Of a stretch of 64,000 bases of DNA, positions 12,092 to 23,641 are shown in pieces. The stretch lies in contig CALYLX010000071.1 in the NCBI GenBank assembly GCA_944990035.1, positions 1 through 64,000 on the forward strand, in the 5' to 3' direction. Origin of the DNA: Clitopilus passeckerianus. Taxonomy: Eukaryota; Basidiomycota; Agaricomycetes; Agaricales; Entolomataceae. The position numbers and the translations under genes are program-made. The notes beneath the pieces are model-generated. The model worked only from the letters and a program-made list of their open reading frames with translations. It had not been told where the DNA came from and made no database searches. Positions within the stretch are counted from its first letter, which is position 1, and each line of letters starts with the position of its first letter.

Positions 12092-12163
12092 AGCAGCATG
12101 GCGCAGTGGAAGCGCGCAGGGCCCATAACCCTGAGGTCACTCGATCGAGACGAGTTGCTGCTA
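12092..12163 (+). tRNA. tRNA-iMet: Initiator tRNA-Met (CAT)
   Basis: A full cloverleaf is present. The acceptor stem AGCAGCA/TGCTGCT is perfect, the anticodon stem CAGGG/CCCTG holds the loop CCCATAA with CAT at 12124-12126, and the T stem ACTCG/CGAGT holds loop ATCGAGA. The A1:U72 pair and an A at the start of the T loop, instead of TTC, mark eukaryotic initiator tRNA. The internal A box reads TGGCGCAGTGG. No intron. A T-run a few bases downstream (GATTTTTCG) is a likely Pol III terminator. Confidence 0.95.
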
Positions 12164-12770
12164 AATGTGATTTTTCGATGATATTTTTTGTTGGTTTCAC
12201 CTCTTCAGCCTGCTTCTCCAAAATTCTCTTCGTTGTCCTTGATAAAAGTTTTAGGCAAACATGCACTCCAGTCGGTGCTTCTAAGTTGAAACTCTACTTG
12301 CTCAATTCAACGTCATTCACATTCCAAGTCTAGTTTACGAGCTCATAGGTATAAGGGAGAATCCGGCTGGGCGAGTTCTGAAAAGTTACAAAAGTGTGCT
12401 ATGCCCCAAGGAGAGTAATGTTAGTATGAGCTCTAGCAAGTATAAAGGAGGGGGGAGAAGCGAAAAGTTCAGAATTGCAGAAGTTGGGTCAGCAAAGAGT
12501 TTCCTCTCAGACTGTTGAGCTTGATATGTGATGTGTTGTTCATCCTTATAGAAGAAGAGGGGGGAGGTACGTAGAGGAACACTGACCGATACACCATAGA
12601 GAAAGAGAGCACCGTCCTAAAGTCATAAGAAAATTGTAAGTCCAGGAAGAGTGTTTATGCAAAGTTTTGATCTCCGACCCAAGTCTAGCACGGCCAATGC
12701 CGGACTAATCCCCATTCCATTGATCACGACAACAACTACAGTGACTCTGAGAGCGTCTCCCCAATCTTGA
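12164..12770. other. Intergenic between tRNA and UPF3
   Basis: No gene seen. It contains the Pol III T-run just after the tRNA and a purine-rich tract near 12440-12465 with a TATAAAG at 12441. The latter is too far upstream of UPF3 to assign with confidence. Confidence 0.4.
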
Positions 12771-14468
12771 ATGTCTGCTGCCACTGCAACTAAGTCCACG
12801 CCATCTAAACCCAAGAAAGATCGTGAAAAGGAGAAGAGGGAGAAAGCTCCAGCGGGAACTGAACGCCTGAAAACCATTGTACGAAGGCTTCCGCCTAACT
12901 TGCCTGAGGAAGTCTTCTGGACCAGCGTGTCCGCTTGGGTCAAGGATGACACTGTCACTTGGAAATCGTTCTGTGCTGGAAAGGTTGCGAAAAGGTGAAT
13001 CTAGCTGGCTCGTGGTGGCATAAAGAGAGCTCATGGGCGGGCAGGATAAATAAGGAGAATGTTCCCTCACGGGCTTATATCGCGTTCAAGACAGAGGATC
13101 AGGTGCTTGATTTCAGTCGAGGATATGATGGGCATATATTCAGGGATAAAGCAGGTATAACCAACTCCGCTTCTCGACTTTTCTAAGGCTTATCGTACAT
13201 CTTGCGCCCAGGTCATGAATCCCAGGCGATTGTTGAGTTCGCACCATTCCAGAAGATACCCGCAGAGAAGAAGAAGGTCGATGCCAGGATGGGAACTATA
13301 GATAAAGGTGTGCCCGGAACCGTCACTCTAATCTCTCGTCCTCATTCCGTTTGCCTAGATGAAGACTTTATATCTTTCATGTCTGCCCTGAATGCAGAAT
13401 CTTCCGCAGAACCCGTTTCTTTGGAATCACTGAGTAAGCGTGGCGTTATTATGATACACATTTTCATATTTACTAACGGACATTCTCTAAGTTGCCGCCA
13501 ACCAACCTCCACCTCAGCCCAAGACGACCCCTTTGCTCGAAGCACTCAAGGCCGAGAAAGCTGCTGCCAAGGAGAAAGAGGCTATTCAGCGGAATCACGC
13601 CCATTACAAGGATCAGCAAGTTACTATCCTGGCTTCTCGCAAGGATGAGCTGAAGAAAAAGGGCAATGCAGCGCAGAAGGCACCTGAACCAGTCGCTCCA
13701 TTGAGTAAGAAAGCTCAGAAGAAAGCAGCTGCAGCTGCCGCCGCCTCTGGCCAGCCTTCCGGGCAGAAGGCAACTACCTCAGCCACAACACCCCCCGGTA
13801 GCAAAAACGTGGAAGCTACCAAACCTGCACCTGGACCATCCAGTGCAACCGCGAAGTCACAGAAACCGTCCAAGAGTCAACGCCAGAAAGCCAAGAACAA
13901 CGCCTCTGCAACACCTACACCAACAACTACTCCTGCAGCACCAACTAACCCGCCTGCGCCGGCAACGGCAACGGCAACGGTCCCACCACCGCCCCCACCC
14001 TCGACCATTGCTCCTTCTTCAGCGGCTGCCCCTGCCTCTGGCTCCGCGCCAGCAGCTCGCAGAACCCGACCAGTCATTGGCATTGGGCGACAATTTGAGG
14101 CTGCCTTGAGCGGTGCTGGAGTGGGCACCGAACGCAAACCCCGGCGTCCACGAGAAGTCGATAAACCTGCTACCGCAGACTCTGCTGCGCCGTCAACTGC
14201 ACCTATTACCGGAGCTTCCAGCGGCGGTGACACGAAGATCCCACCAACTTCGCCTAAGAGAGATAGGCCTGTCAAGCCAACAGTACCAGACAATTTCGCA
14301 CGCATCGATGATCCATCGACACAGACCACGACACCAGCCGCGGACGATGCCAAGGCTGCGTCTGGTAGCGGCGGTAATAGCTCACGGGGCAGCAGCAGAC
14401 GTGGCCGCGGTCGTGGTCGTGGGGGAGGCACGGCAGCTCGAGGAGGTATTCCCCCGGTGCCTACGTGA
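12771..14468 (+). CDS. UPF3: UPF3 nonsense-mediated mRNA decay factor
   Basis: Five exons (12771-12994, 13045-13154, 13212-13307, 13359-13433, 13492-14468) join to 493 residues. The Smg4/UPF3 RRM-like domain fills about residues 35-150: RLKTIVRRLPPNLPEEVFW at its start, then KENVPSRAYIAF, FSRGYDGHIFRDKAG and AIVEFAPFQKIP. The C-terminal half is a Lys/Ala and Pro/Thr-rich low-complexity tail (alanine run, APAPTATA-like stretches) ending in a basic RGRGRGRGG cluster. UPF3 bridges UPF2 and the ribosome or exon-junction complex in nonsense-mediated decay. The intron-split N-terminal domain and single long tail exon make the gene structure easy to accept. The poly-Pro/Ala tail is fast-evolving and likely disordered. 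Confidence 0.92.
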
Positions 14469-15093
14469 ACGTGGCGTTTTAGAAGCCATTTTTTGCATTG
14501 CTTTCTGCCATTCTGCACATTCCGATTTGGGGTGTCATCTGCTGGTTTGCAATCGCTTCCATTGCGCTGCCAATCACTGAAACTTCACATGCGGGTTGAT
14601 GGCACCGAAATCGTCCTCGCCCGCAGCGACTGCAATTCGAGGCGTGCCACCGCGAAAGATAGCAGTAACATTCAACGGCACTTCATGCCCGTTTCATACC
14701 AATTCCTGATGTTGTGCCAGTTACCATTATCTACACGAAAGATCAGCTAGTCGCTGATTCTGGTTCTTGCTCGACTTTTACCGCACCTATGTTTTAATTC
14801 CTATGTAGTTCGAGGAGAATGTTATCATGTTTCCGACGAAATTCGTGTCTGGCTACGAAGTGTTGTTGTCCCAACTCCGGAAAGCTCGACCGAGGATCAC
14901 ACCGTCGCTCTGCATGCAAAATCGGTGATGATGGGAAGGCTTCTCGAAACTCAAAGGTATTTTCACACGAATGATGCTTCCCCAAAGCAGTTAGCGTTGA
15001 CCGATACCTGCGGTCCTTGACACCACTAGGATGCTGGTCTCCTTGTTATATTCTCTTTGCCAACTCTTCTTGAGATATAATTGACACTACCAG
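14469..15093. other. Intergenic, upstream of the GT8 pseudogene
   Basis: The intact paralogue has a first exon encoding a membrane anchor just upstream of its catalytic exon. I searched the equivalent place here (about 14900-15050) and found no recognisable counterpart, so the 5' exon of the pseudogene seems lost or highly diverged. Confidence 0.45.
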
Positions 15094-16024
15094 GCACCCA
15101 CCACCCTTAACAGACGGCTCATCACCAGGCGCAGACCCCCCAAAAACCGCTGTGGTTTCGACGCTTTACACTGACTCCTTCATCTGGGGTGCCGCAGTCC
15201 TTGGCTACTCGATACGCAAACGAAATGTCACCTCGCAGCTCCTTCTACCTTATCTTAGCGGCAGGATATCCGAGGAAGCACTCTGTATCGCTCGCAACAC
15301 AGGCTGGGAACCCATGACTGTTCCCCGCATTCCACCTCCCCACAATGGCCAGGCTATACACCATCGCTTCTCCGGCCAATATACCAAGTTGAATGTTTGA
15401 TCACTGGATGCTTCACACGGGATCGAGAAGGCCGTGGACTTGGATTCAGACATGCTTGTCAGAAGGAATTTCAACGAATTGTTCAACCTCCCTTTCAACT
15501 TTGCCGCGGTTCCCGATGCCTACACCAACGAAGAACGAGGGTTCACCATCAACTTCAATGCGGGCATGCTCGCCTTCAGGCCTTCGTCGAGTCTGCTCAC
15601 TCACATGAAACAGGTTCTGGAGCAAGCAGCCTACCCGTTGGAACAAGCAGAGCAATCCTTCTTGAACCTATTGTTCGCTGCGAATGTCCTTCGACTCCCT
15701 TACCACTACAATGCCAATCTAGCTATCAAGAAAGCTAGCCCAACAATGTGGGAAGGGATGACCGACGAGATCCGAATAGTCCATTCCACCATGGTGAAGC
15801 CTTTCGTCAGGGAACATAACGGCAACAAAGGAATACCGTCACAGGATGGTATGCGGGAGATCCTGAAGGATGCATCTCAGCGTAATGATGGTTATTACAA
15901 GGAAGTGGTGAAGTGGTGGCAGGAGGTTTACGAGGAGATGATGGAAGACCTTGGACGAGGGATCCAGAAGTGCCACGAGGAAGTAAATTACACCAAACTA
16001 TCTGATGTTTTGCATAAATCTTAG
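15094..16024 (+). pseudogene. GT8 glycosyltransferase pseudogene (in-frame stop)
   Basis: This is a close paralogue of the gene at 16968-18098. The frame is collinear from the PPPL-DGSSP start through the C-terminus. A TGA at 15398-15400 replaces the TGG (Trp) of the intact copy, right after YTKLN. Downstream, the DxD-type metal-binding motif (DLDSD), VRRNFNELF, INFNAGMLAF and EQAEQSFLN are all retained without frameshift. The splice acceptor before the catalytic exon survives (CAG at 15091-15093), but no matching first exon with a membrane anchor was found. It is best read as a recently inactivated tandem duplicate. A short read-through or downstream-ATG product cannot be excluded because the 3' frame is clean. 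Confidence 0.85.
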
Positions 16025-16967
16025 ACATGAGGAACCTTGGCAAGCTACTAAATTGGATTTGATCAACACATTACCCTTCTTGGACACCACCAAAACATAA
16101 ACCGCGACAACAGGAAACGCTGGTCTCCTGGAATTTCCCCGGAGCCCCCCCCCCCCCCACCTCCTCGCTTCTAGTCTGTAGTCGCGGTGCATCAGCAAAA
16201 ACTTGAAAAAGTGCGACAACTCGGTGCCCTGAGGGGTGGGCATAGCCACAACATCTCTGAGAGATACAGATTGATGCCAGTCCTGTACCCGGCCAGGAAC
16301 CTCCTCTACGCCTGGGCTGACGTCGATTCTACGATGAATGACCGCTTGATGATCTCAAAGCTCTGAGGTGAACGACACGTGTCTTGGCGAGGCATTTACG
16401 TGGCTTGGTAGGTATCACCCCGGAAATGGCGATTGGGCTTAGTTCTCTGGGTAATTGTGAGCATCTCTGAGATCGGAATTTTCCTCTTACCGTGACAGTG
16501 GAAAAAACATGCCAAGATTCCGCATCGTTGCGAATCAACAAAATAACTGCACTTACCCTTCTGGTGCCGGAATCGTTTTCCAACGGAAAATATAGGAAAC
16601 CGGCCAAAGAAACCTGTCAATAGTTATACCCCTTCCGGCGTGTTTCCCTCAGAAAAAGGCGGGAAAGCCGGCCATAGAAACCGGCAAGAAATAGGTATAA
16701 CAGGTTTTTTTGGCACTATTTCTGACAAACAGTATCCGACGTCCGCAGTGTTATCAGGGGAATCAATTCTAACATAGCATATTGACTTGCTGCGGGGCGC
16801 TTGTTACTAATGGGCACAAGTACCACAGGTCAGCCATCCGACCATCCGGAGGAAGGGCCGCTGGTAATAGAACAAATCCCTGTGGAGGTTGACAAACGTT
16901 TCAGCAACGTCTTCGTAAATTCCCTTATCTCCCCGTACCCGTTCACTTGACGGGAGCCTCCTCCGTA
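16025..16967. other. Intergenic between GT8 copies
   Basis: No gene seen. It includes a 14 bp C homopolymer at 16145-16158 and, at about 16570-16715, partial direct and inverted repeats built on AAACCGGCC and GGTATAACAGG words. The region is probably the promoter of the intact GT8 gene plus remnants of a small repeat. Confidence 0.5.
16145..16158. repeat. Poly-C homopolymer
   Basis: A run of 14 C residues within a non-coding stretch. It is likely unstable in length and prone to sequencing error. Confidence 0.8.
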
Positions 16968-18098
16968 ATGGCGTACTCATACAGTTCGTTGCCCGCACAT
17001 CCGAACCCCCTGTTGCAGTCAAATCGACGTCGAAGACTCTGTGGCTTCGCGCTGACGGGCATAGCAGCTTTTGTTCTCCTATGGGTGGGGGTCAAGCTTG
17101 TGCTCCCGAAATCACGGTTTAGCTTTCAGAAAAATTACCAGGACTTGTAAGCCATCTGGTTGACTTTAGTTTACCTGATTCTGTACTAAGCATTCATTAG
17201 GCGACCCCCGCCTTTGGTCGATGGCACCTCTCCACCGGCAGACCCACAGACGACCGCCGTGGTTTCTACACTCTACACCGACTCCTACGTCTTCGGTGCC
17301 GCAGTCCTTGGATACTCGATACGAAAACACAACGTGACCTCCCGACTCCTCCTACCCTACCTCGACGGAAGAATATCTGATGAGGCCCTTTGTATCGCCC
17401 GAACCGCCGGGTGGGAACCCACGATCGTCCCGCGTATACCGCCACCACACAACGGGGAGGGCATATACTACCGATTCGCAGACCAGTATACCAAGCTCAA
17501 CATCTGGGCGCTGGACAAGCTAGGCATCGAGAAAGCGGTCTATCTCGACTCCGACACCCTCGTTCGCAGAAATTTTAACGAGCTGTTCGACTTACCGTAT
17601 AATTTCGCTGCCGTCCCAGATGTATATGGCGACAAACGGGGTTTCACTGTTGATTTTAATGCCGGTGTCCTCGCTTTCCAACCATCATCCACCCTTCTAG
17701 AGCATTTGAAGAACATGCTCGAAGAAGCTGTCTATCCCCTCGACCAAGCGGAGCAGTCTTTCTTAAACCTGTTCTTTGCGGCGAATGCTGTGCGACTCCC
17801 ATACGCATATAACTCTAACCTCGCCATCAAGAAAGTAAGCCCATCACTTTGGGCAGGAATGAAAGACGAGATGCGGATAGTGCACTATACTCTAACGAAG
17901 CCATTCGTCGGGGAGCATGACCATGGTAGTGCAGTCATTCCTAGCGAAGTAGAGCTTCGAGAAACGCTTCGGGAGGCTTCCCAGCGGGACGGTGGTTTCT
18001 TTTCGGAGGAGGTGGAATGGTGGCAGAGCGTGTATGAAGAGATGATGGGTGAGCTGAAAGAGGAGATCGAGGCATGTCGGAAACCAAAGCGGAATTAG
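16968..18098 (+). CDS. GT8 family glycosyltransferase, type II membrane protein
   Basis: Two exons (16968-17146 and 17201-18098, 54 bp intron with a TACTAAG branch site) give 358 residues. After a basic cytosolic N-terminus (NRRRRLCG), a single membrane helix spans about residues 25-45, then a lumenal domain. The nucleotide-sugar site is YLDSDTLVRRN (DxD-type), with VDFNAGVLAF, QAEQSFLN and the late His of IVHYTLTKPF, all typical of GT8 (glycogenin-like or GlcNAc-transferase-like) enzymes. The architecture implies a Golgi or ER enzyme adding a sugar from a UDP-donor; donor and acceptor are unknown. I chose the ATG at 16968; the frame upstream starts only with TTG. A broken tandem copy lies just upstream. 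Confidence 0.88.
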
Positions 18099-18257
18099 AT
18101 GGTTTCTCCACCGCACAACTTACAGTAAAGTTAATTTGATATATGGGAAACATGGCCAACGAATTGTATTGAATATGCAGTGATTACAATTGCTAGGGTA
18201 CAAGAATGCAGGTATCGTTAAAAATGCGCGTACAGTAAGAGTGTCTGTTGAGAAACA

Positions 18258-19150
18258 TTAATCCTCGGCCTCGACCTTTATCTCGTCATTGAGACCTTCC
18301 CCAGACTCTCGGGTACTCGGTTGCAGCTCGGAGCTGGTGTCTATCTCTTCTTTGACGTCCACAGGGAAGTTTCGGATATCCTCGAAGTATGGGTCTTCGT
18401 CGTCATTCACGTGCTCCATCTTGACTTCAGAGTGACCATATGTGAGAGTCTCTCGAATTTCACCAATCCAGTGGGGGATTCCATCAGTTCCAAGTTGCCG
18501 AACTAGAATGAAGAGGCGGTAGAAAGCGTAGGCGAACAAGGTGGTCATCGTAAGGAATAGAGAGGAAGTGAATGTCGTGAGCAACGTCAGGATAAGCAGG
18601 GAGACTAAAGGAAGTTAAGCTCAGCCCAGTCTACGAGGTGATATGGAGTCGAAACATACGCAAGCTAAAAATTACAGCGACCGAAGCGAGAAAGGCAAAT
18701 GAAAGCGCAGCAACAGAGAATGAGACGACAGCAAACAATGCAAATGCGCTATTTGAAGGAGTTATCATGCATAGTCCGATATACAAACAAAAATTGGAGG
18801 TAGCTCACATGAAAGCGACAGCAGGCAAGAAACTCAGAAAGGAGAATATGGCGATGAATGTCTGAGGCACAAAATGATTGAGAATCTGTGGGGCCAGTCT
18901 GTGGACATAACTTACTGCAGCTATTGGACGTTCGTCAAAGAAGGCTTGGGATGTTGCAAGTGCTGGACGAGCAAAGGATCTCTCAAATCTGCATTCCGAC
19001 ATAATCTTGTTAGTCTTTTCCGGTTACTTGACCAAGGGAAGTGGGTCCTGACTCGTCTGCATGGGCTTGGACTGCAGACACACTCTTGTTGAAGTAAGAG
19101 TACAAGTCGTCGTCTTCAACGCTGGGGCGAGTGACGCCGTCAGTAGCCAT
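18258..19150 (-). CDS. Small multi-span membrane protein with acidic tail, unknown function
   Basis: Four exons (19150-19028, 18981-18809, 18748-18660, 18604-18258) join to 243 residues. The N-terminus is soluble and acidic. From about residue 82 to 165 there is almost uninterrupted hydrophobic sequence (FIAIFSFLSFLPAVAF, then AFALFAVVSFSVAAL, then LLILTLLTTF), enough for three to four helices. The C-terminal 75 residues are charged and acidic (HVNDDEDPYFED, EVKMEH). I do not recognise the family. Short proteins with such dense hairpin-like helices include promethin/LDO-type lipid-droplet factors, but that is only a hypothesis. Intron 1 (46 bp) uses the second of two nearby AG acceptors, because the first would open a stop. 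Confidence 0.65.
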
Positions 19151-19399
19151 CGTGCAGCAGTGCAAGCGGCTGCAGGCCGCAAACCAGAAGGGTTCAAGGA
19201 ATGTTTCCGCTTCAGACGCGTCGTGTCACATCTCCATTCGGAGCTGTCACGTGTGTCAAGCCTTTGACGGCAAGTCGAAATTTGCGGGCAGGCTTACTAC
19301 CAAGCCTCTGTATTGGCCTGACATTGCAGACAGATTGATCCAGACAGGATGAATGTTTGTATTATATAGCTATTATATGCGACTATTACTCAAAGATAT

Positions 19400-21097
19400 G
19401 CTTACAGAACCAGTTTCTACACGATACTCTCGATGCTGAGCAACAACTGGAGAAAGATATACGTCAAGCCAGCAACTTGCTTCTCGACGCACAGAAACTC
19501 ATTCAGAACGTCGTCAGTGCTATACCACTGGAGATGAAACAGACCCATGATACTCTCCTCCCCGAACAAGATGTCTTAGTAAACAACGCCATAGCCACGC
19601 AGGAGCGTAACGTCCGACTGTTAGAGGTCCAGAGCGGTTTAGTTTAGAGCTTGGCTATGCTCATACCTTCAGCAACAGCCAATGCACCCCACACATCAAG
19701 TCCCTTCAGAGTCTTCGATCATCCTAGAAAACTCTGCCTGACGAATTATGGTCGTAGATCTTTCTCATCGCAGCTGGAGATGACACGCTCCAACTACCTC
19801 GCAGCAACAAAATGCAGGCCCCCCGGTCTCTTCTCGAAGTTTTTTATTGCTGGAGACAGATTACTTTGAACCAACCACGCCTGTGGAATAACGCGAACAT
19901 AAAGACGATTCAGAAGCTCTTTGAACATATCCAATTCGCACAAAACGTGCTTCAGCGAAGCCAAAACCTCCCACTCATGCTTAAATACGAAGGCGTTGGA
20001 TACCGCGCCGCTCGTTTACCAACCATGGCTAATAACCGTGCATTCATATCAGGCCTATTTGTACCACTCCCACAGTGGCTCGTCTCCATCAATCTCGTCG
20101 TTTTCTGTGGCAAATCTATGCTGAATATTCCCCATATCCTTCCGAAATCATTTCTACCCCTCCTCCAGAATATTGATATTGAAATTCAACCTCTCACCAA
20201 AGGGACAGCCTCAACCAAGGTCCCTTGGGCGGTGCTCAACAGATTTCTGGCATCATCACACTCGAGCGCGTAATATTGCTGCTGTGGATACGTCGACGCG
20301 CGGAGATGCCCATTCGCTAGGTGGTCCAGGAAACGGATCTATCCCATTTTCTTTTCCTCTGAATCTGGGTGTTATGTGGCAGAACCTCAGAACGCTCTCC
20401 ATTCAACGCATCCCTCTCCTTTTGTCCACAGTGTACGATCTCCTCGCAGACCACTGCTCCATTCTCGAAGAACTGACGATTGAAATATCGCTGGCAAAGC
20501 CTGAGGAAGCCTCTATGATTATCTGCTCTCCAATGCAGACTCTACCCCGAGTGAAAAAGCTCGAGTTATCCGGCTGGCCACTGCCTCTTCTCGAGCTCAT
20601 CACGACTCCAACCCCCCCTCTTTTCTCCTTGGGCAGCATGGATTTTGGCGACACCGTAGTGGTGTTAGAAGACGAGGTGCCGGAATTTGCCGAATTCTTT
20701 CGTCGTTCCTCCCCTCCAATCACCTCCATGGTCCTTAATGCTTTCCACGACACAATCAATCTTACGCCGGTCCTCCAGATGTGCCCGACTTTTGGAGAAT
20801 TGTGTATGAGGGAGGTTCTGTTTCCTACCGCTGCTATGCTTCACTTCACTGCTAGCAAACAATGGCCTAAAGTACTTCTCTGCAAGGTGCAAGCAGACGA
20901 TCTGGCAAGCTTCAAAGACGCTCTCCAAGAATACGCGGAATACCTGTTAGCGTCAGGCAATGCAAACAACAGTACCGCATTATATACGGAGCTCGAGATT
21001 GTCAATCTCTCCCCCTTCCCAACAAGATCTCGCCACCGAATTAGAGGAACAACTCAAGCAGTTGTATGAGGCCAACGGATGGACTCTCGAATTTTGA
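19400..21097 (+). pseudogene. F-box-like protein pseudogene 1
   Basis: Compared with the neighbouring paralogue (21640-23394), this copy keeps the order of an Agaricomycete F-box protein: coiled-coil start (QQLEKDIRQASNLL), F-box, then degenerate leucine-rich region ending in WTLEF. It is broken. Within the F-box, TAG at 19725-19727 replaces the Trp codon of WKTLPD and TAG at 19755-19757 replaces the Gln codon after the following Trp-Ser. Reading-frame breaks follow near 20265 and 21010-21020; the true terminal frame ends with TGA at 21095-21097. F-box proteins recruit substrates to SCF ubiquitin ligases, a family greatly expanded in mushrooms with many dead copies. No functional product is expected. 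Confidence 0.8.
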
Positions 21098-21639
21098 TTG
21101 CTGGAAATTTCCGGGAGTTGTTGGGAGAGGTATCTCGAGTATCCGTTGTAGCGCACATAAATCAGCGATTATACCATGCCATTGTGGTCCAATCATTCAT
21201 ACAATTCATCACAAGATTTAGTCGTGCTTACCAGGTTAATCATAGCTACCCTGATCATGAGATACTCTCCATTGCCAGCAATGTCATGAAGCCTTTGTCT
21301 CAAACCTTGAGTACTAACATTGTTATGCACAGCCCAGAACGGCCAATGTCGAAATGGTAGAATGTACCTGTTGGAAACAGTATCCGGGTGGAGCCAAGCA
21401 CTCAGAGAAGCATCGACATCGTGGCTCTAACCAACACGGTCAACTCAAGGCTATCTAGACTGCATATCTCGCAGCCTCCTCAGCTCTTTCTACCAGCTAT
21501 CATTGTATTCTACTGCAAATCTGTTGAATTGTCTTCGGAAAGGATGCAGGTTGGGCTCGAAATCTCCCTGGAATCTTCTGCGATCGCTCAGGAGTTTGCA
21601 TGTATTAGACTCCGCAAACCATTCTCGGCGCGTTCCCCC
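21098..21639. other. Spacer between F-box relics
   Basis: No supported gene. A first exon for the second F-box copy might lie here, since a CCCCCAG acceptor precedes its conserved start, but I could not identify one. Confidence 0.4.
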
Positions 21640-23394
21640 AGGATAGTGCCCAACAACTAGAGCAAGATCTTAATCGAGCAAATAGCCTGCTTCTGGAGGC
21701 ACATCAGATCATCGAGAGGCTGTCAAAAGCCTACCATCCGAGGAAAACAGGGTTCACACCAACGCTGAACTCTCTCCGGGGGAAAAGGTCAAAGTTGAAA
21801 AGGATGTGACGGCACTTGAGCGTAGCGTCAAGCTGCTGGACGACCAAAAGGCGCTAGCGCATAACCTCAATAGCCTCTTCCCTTTGGGAAGTTCCCGTTG
21901 CACATTCCACATGGAACGCCTTCAAACTCTTAGTTCACGGTGGAAAACACTTCCAGATGATATATGGTCACAGATTTTCATTGCTTCGCTAAGTGGGGAA
22001 CCTATACTACTCCCTCCTCAACGTCGACGGCCCCGAGCAGAGGAAAGAGGAAGCAGTGGCAAGGAGGCCTCGAATAGGAAGGAGACCCCATGGAGTTTGC
22101 TGGAGGTTTGCAATCGGTGGCGGCAGATCGCACTGAGTGCGCCACGTCTATGGAACAATGTCGTGGTCGATACGAGTCGCATGCTCCTTACAAGCCCTCA
22201 ATTTGTCGAACTCGCCCAGAACATGCTCAGACGCTCCAAAGTCCTCCCAATCAGCCTGGCACAATTGACCTTTGGGGCTCAAAGACACGAACCCTCTCCC
22301 CGAGCGACCATGGTGGACAACAGTGCTTTCATAAAGGACCTGTTAACACCCTTCTCCTCCCAGATCATAGCCACGCATGCGGTCATTTATCATGAAGCAA
22401 TCCCTCTAGCACCGAACCCCACAGTTCCTGAGGGATACCTCCCCCTCCTACAGGTCGTAGTGATTGATATAATACCAGTATAACACCAGTCAAGGGAGCA
22501 CCATGGGCAATGGTACCTTGGACTCTAGTTGCTAGATTTCTCAGGCTTGCTTCATCACATTTGAGGCGCGTTGAAACTAATGCAACAGACCTAGCTGTAC
22601 ACCCATTAGGACCCCCAAGGGGACCTTTCGTGCCATTATCGTGGCCTTTAACTTTGAATCCCGCCTGGGCCGGTCTTACATCCCTAATTATCCAGCATAT
22701 CGGCATCCTTCCGATAATTGTATACGAGATTCTCGTACATCATTCCCCTGTCCTGCAAGGATTAACTGCCCACGTCTGGTCAACAGGGAGTTTTGAGCCC
22801 CTTAGCGTCACAGCAGAAACATTGCCCTGCCTCAGAAGGCCGCAACTATCGGGAGATCCCCTTCCAATCTTCGAGGTTCTGAAAATGCCCAACCTCCAGG
22901 AGTTAACAGTGGGAACTCCCAATAGTTTGATAACAATACCCCACGAACATATCCACATTTTTTATGATTTCCTTCGGTGTTCGGCACCTCCCCTTACCGC
23001 CATGGTGCTTAACATGCAACTTCGGGATACTAATATCCCGCCGATCGTTGAGATATGTCCTAGAATCGAATTCCTCTACCTCCCTCACATACTGCTGCCC
23101 GGAGCCAGCATGCAGCATCTTATTACAAGGAAGCATTGGCCCATAACGCTATATTGTACAATTCTAGCAGAGGATATGGACACATTTCGAGACGCGGTCG
23201 AGGAATATGCTGTATATCTTGCCAATTCAGAAACCCCAGGAGCCGAGAAGGGGCTGTTCGCTCAACTCGATGTCCTTGTTACCTCCCTCGAACAAGAAAA
23301 CTACGCCTTCCGACTTCAGAGGTCGTTGAAGTCGAAGTACAAGGGGAAACGTTGGACCTTCGGGTTCTCGTGCACGGATATCACACCAGTATAG
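21640..23394 (+). pseudogene. F-box-like protein pseudogene 2
   Basis: This copy has a clean F-box (RWKTLPDDIWSQIFIASL near 21940-22000) and a helix that reads SLLEVCNRWRQIALSAPRLW, followed by a degenerate leucine-rich C-terminus up to WTFGF. Two single-base-type frame breaks interrupt it: one near 21720-21735 in the coiled-coil start and one near 22470-22490, where frame 2 ends in TAA but the homologous sequence (TPVKGAPWAMVPW) continues in another frame. No GT-AG intron removes either break. I therefore call it a pseudogene, though a sequencing indel or an unusual intron could rescue it. Confidence 0.65.
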
Positions 23395-23641
23395 CCGAGC
23401 TCACGAGGCCGCCCCCGTAAGGTATTAGTGGACTACTGTTCATACACCTGGTTTATGTTATCTTGAGAAAATCTAGGCCCATGTCGTGTGCTGAGGAAGG
23501 CTGTATCTCAAATGTCAGACTAATAGATGAAGTTCGAGCATTGTTAAGGATTTGGTGGGAGGGTGGTACGATATTCAAAAGCAAAAGGATACAATTCGAG
23601 AAATGACGCGGATTGGAAAGGATGACATTAGCATGAGTCAT

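Noticed and set aside
13877..14518. 213-codon minus-strand frame opposite the UPF3 tail
   Set aside because: It is the antisense shadow of the Pro/Ala/Thr-rich UPF3 tail; glycine/valine-rich composition is expected from that.
15390..15405. An intron that would remove the TGA in GT8 copy 1
   Set aside because: No GT donor and AG acceptor pair around the stop keeps both frame and the residues shared with the intact paralogue.
22470..22495. A 33 bp intron to repair the second F-box copy
   Set aside because: The GTAGTG...CACCAG pair would be far shorter than every other intron in the window and does not restore the earlier frame break near 21730.
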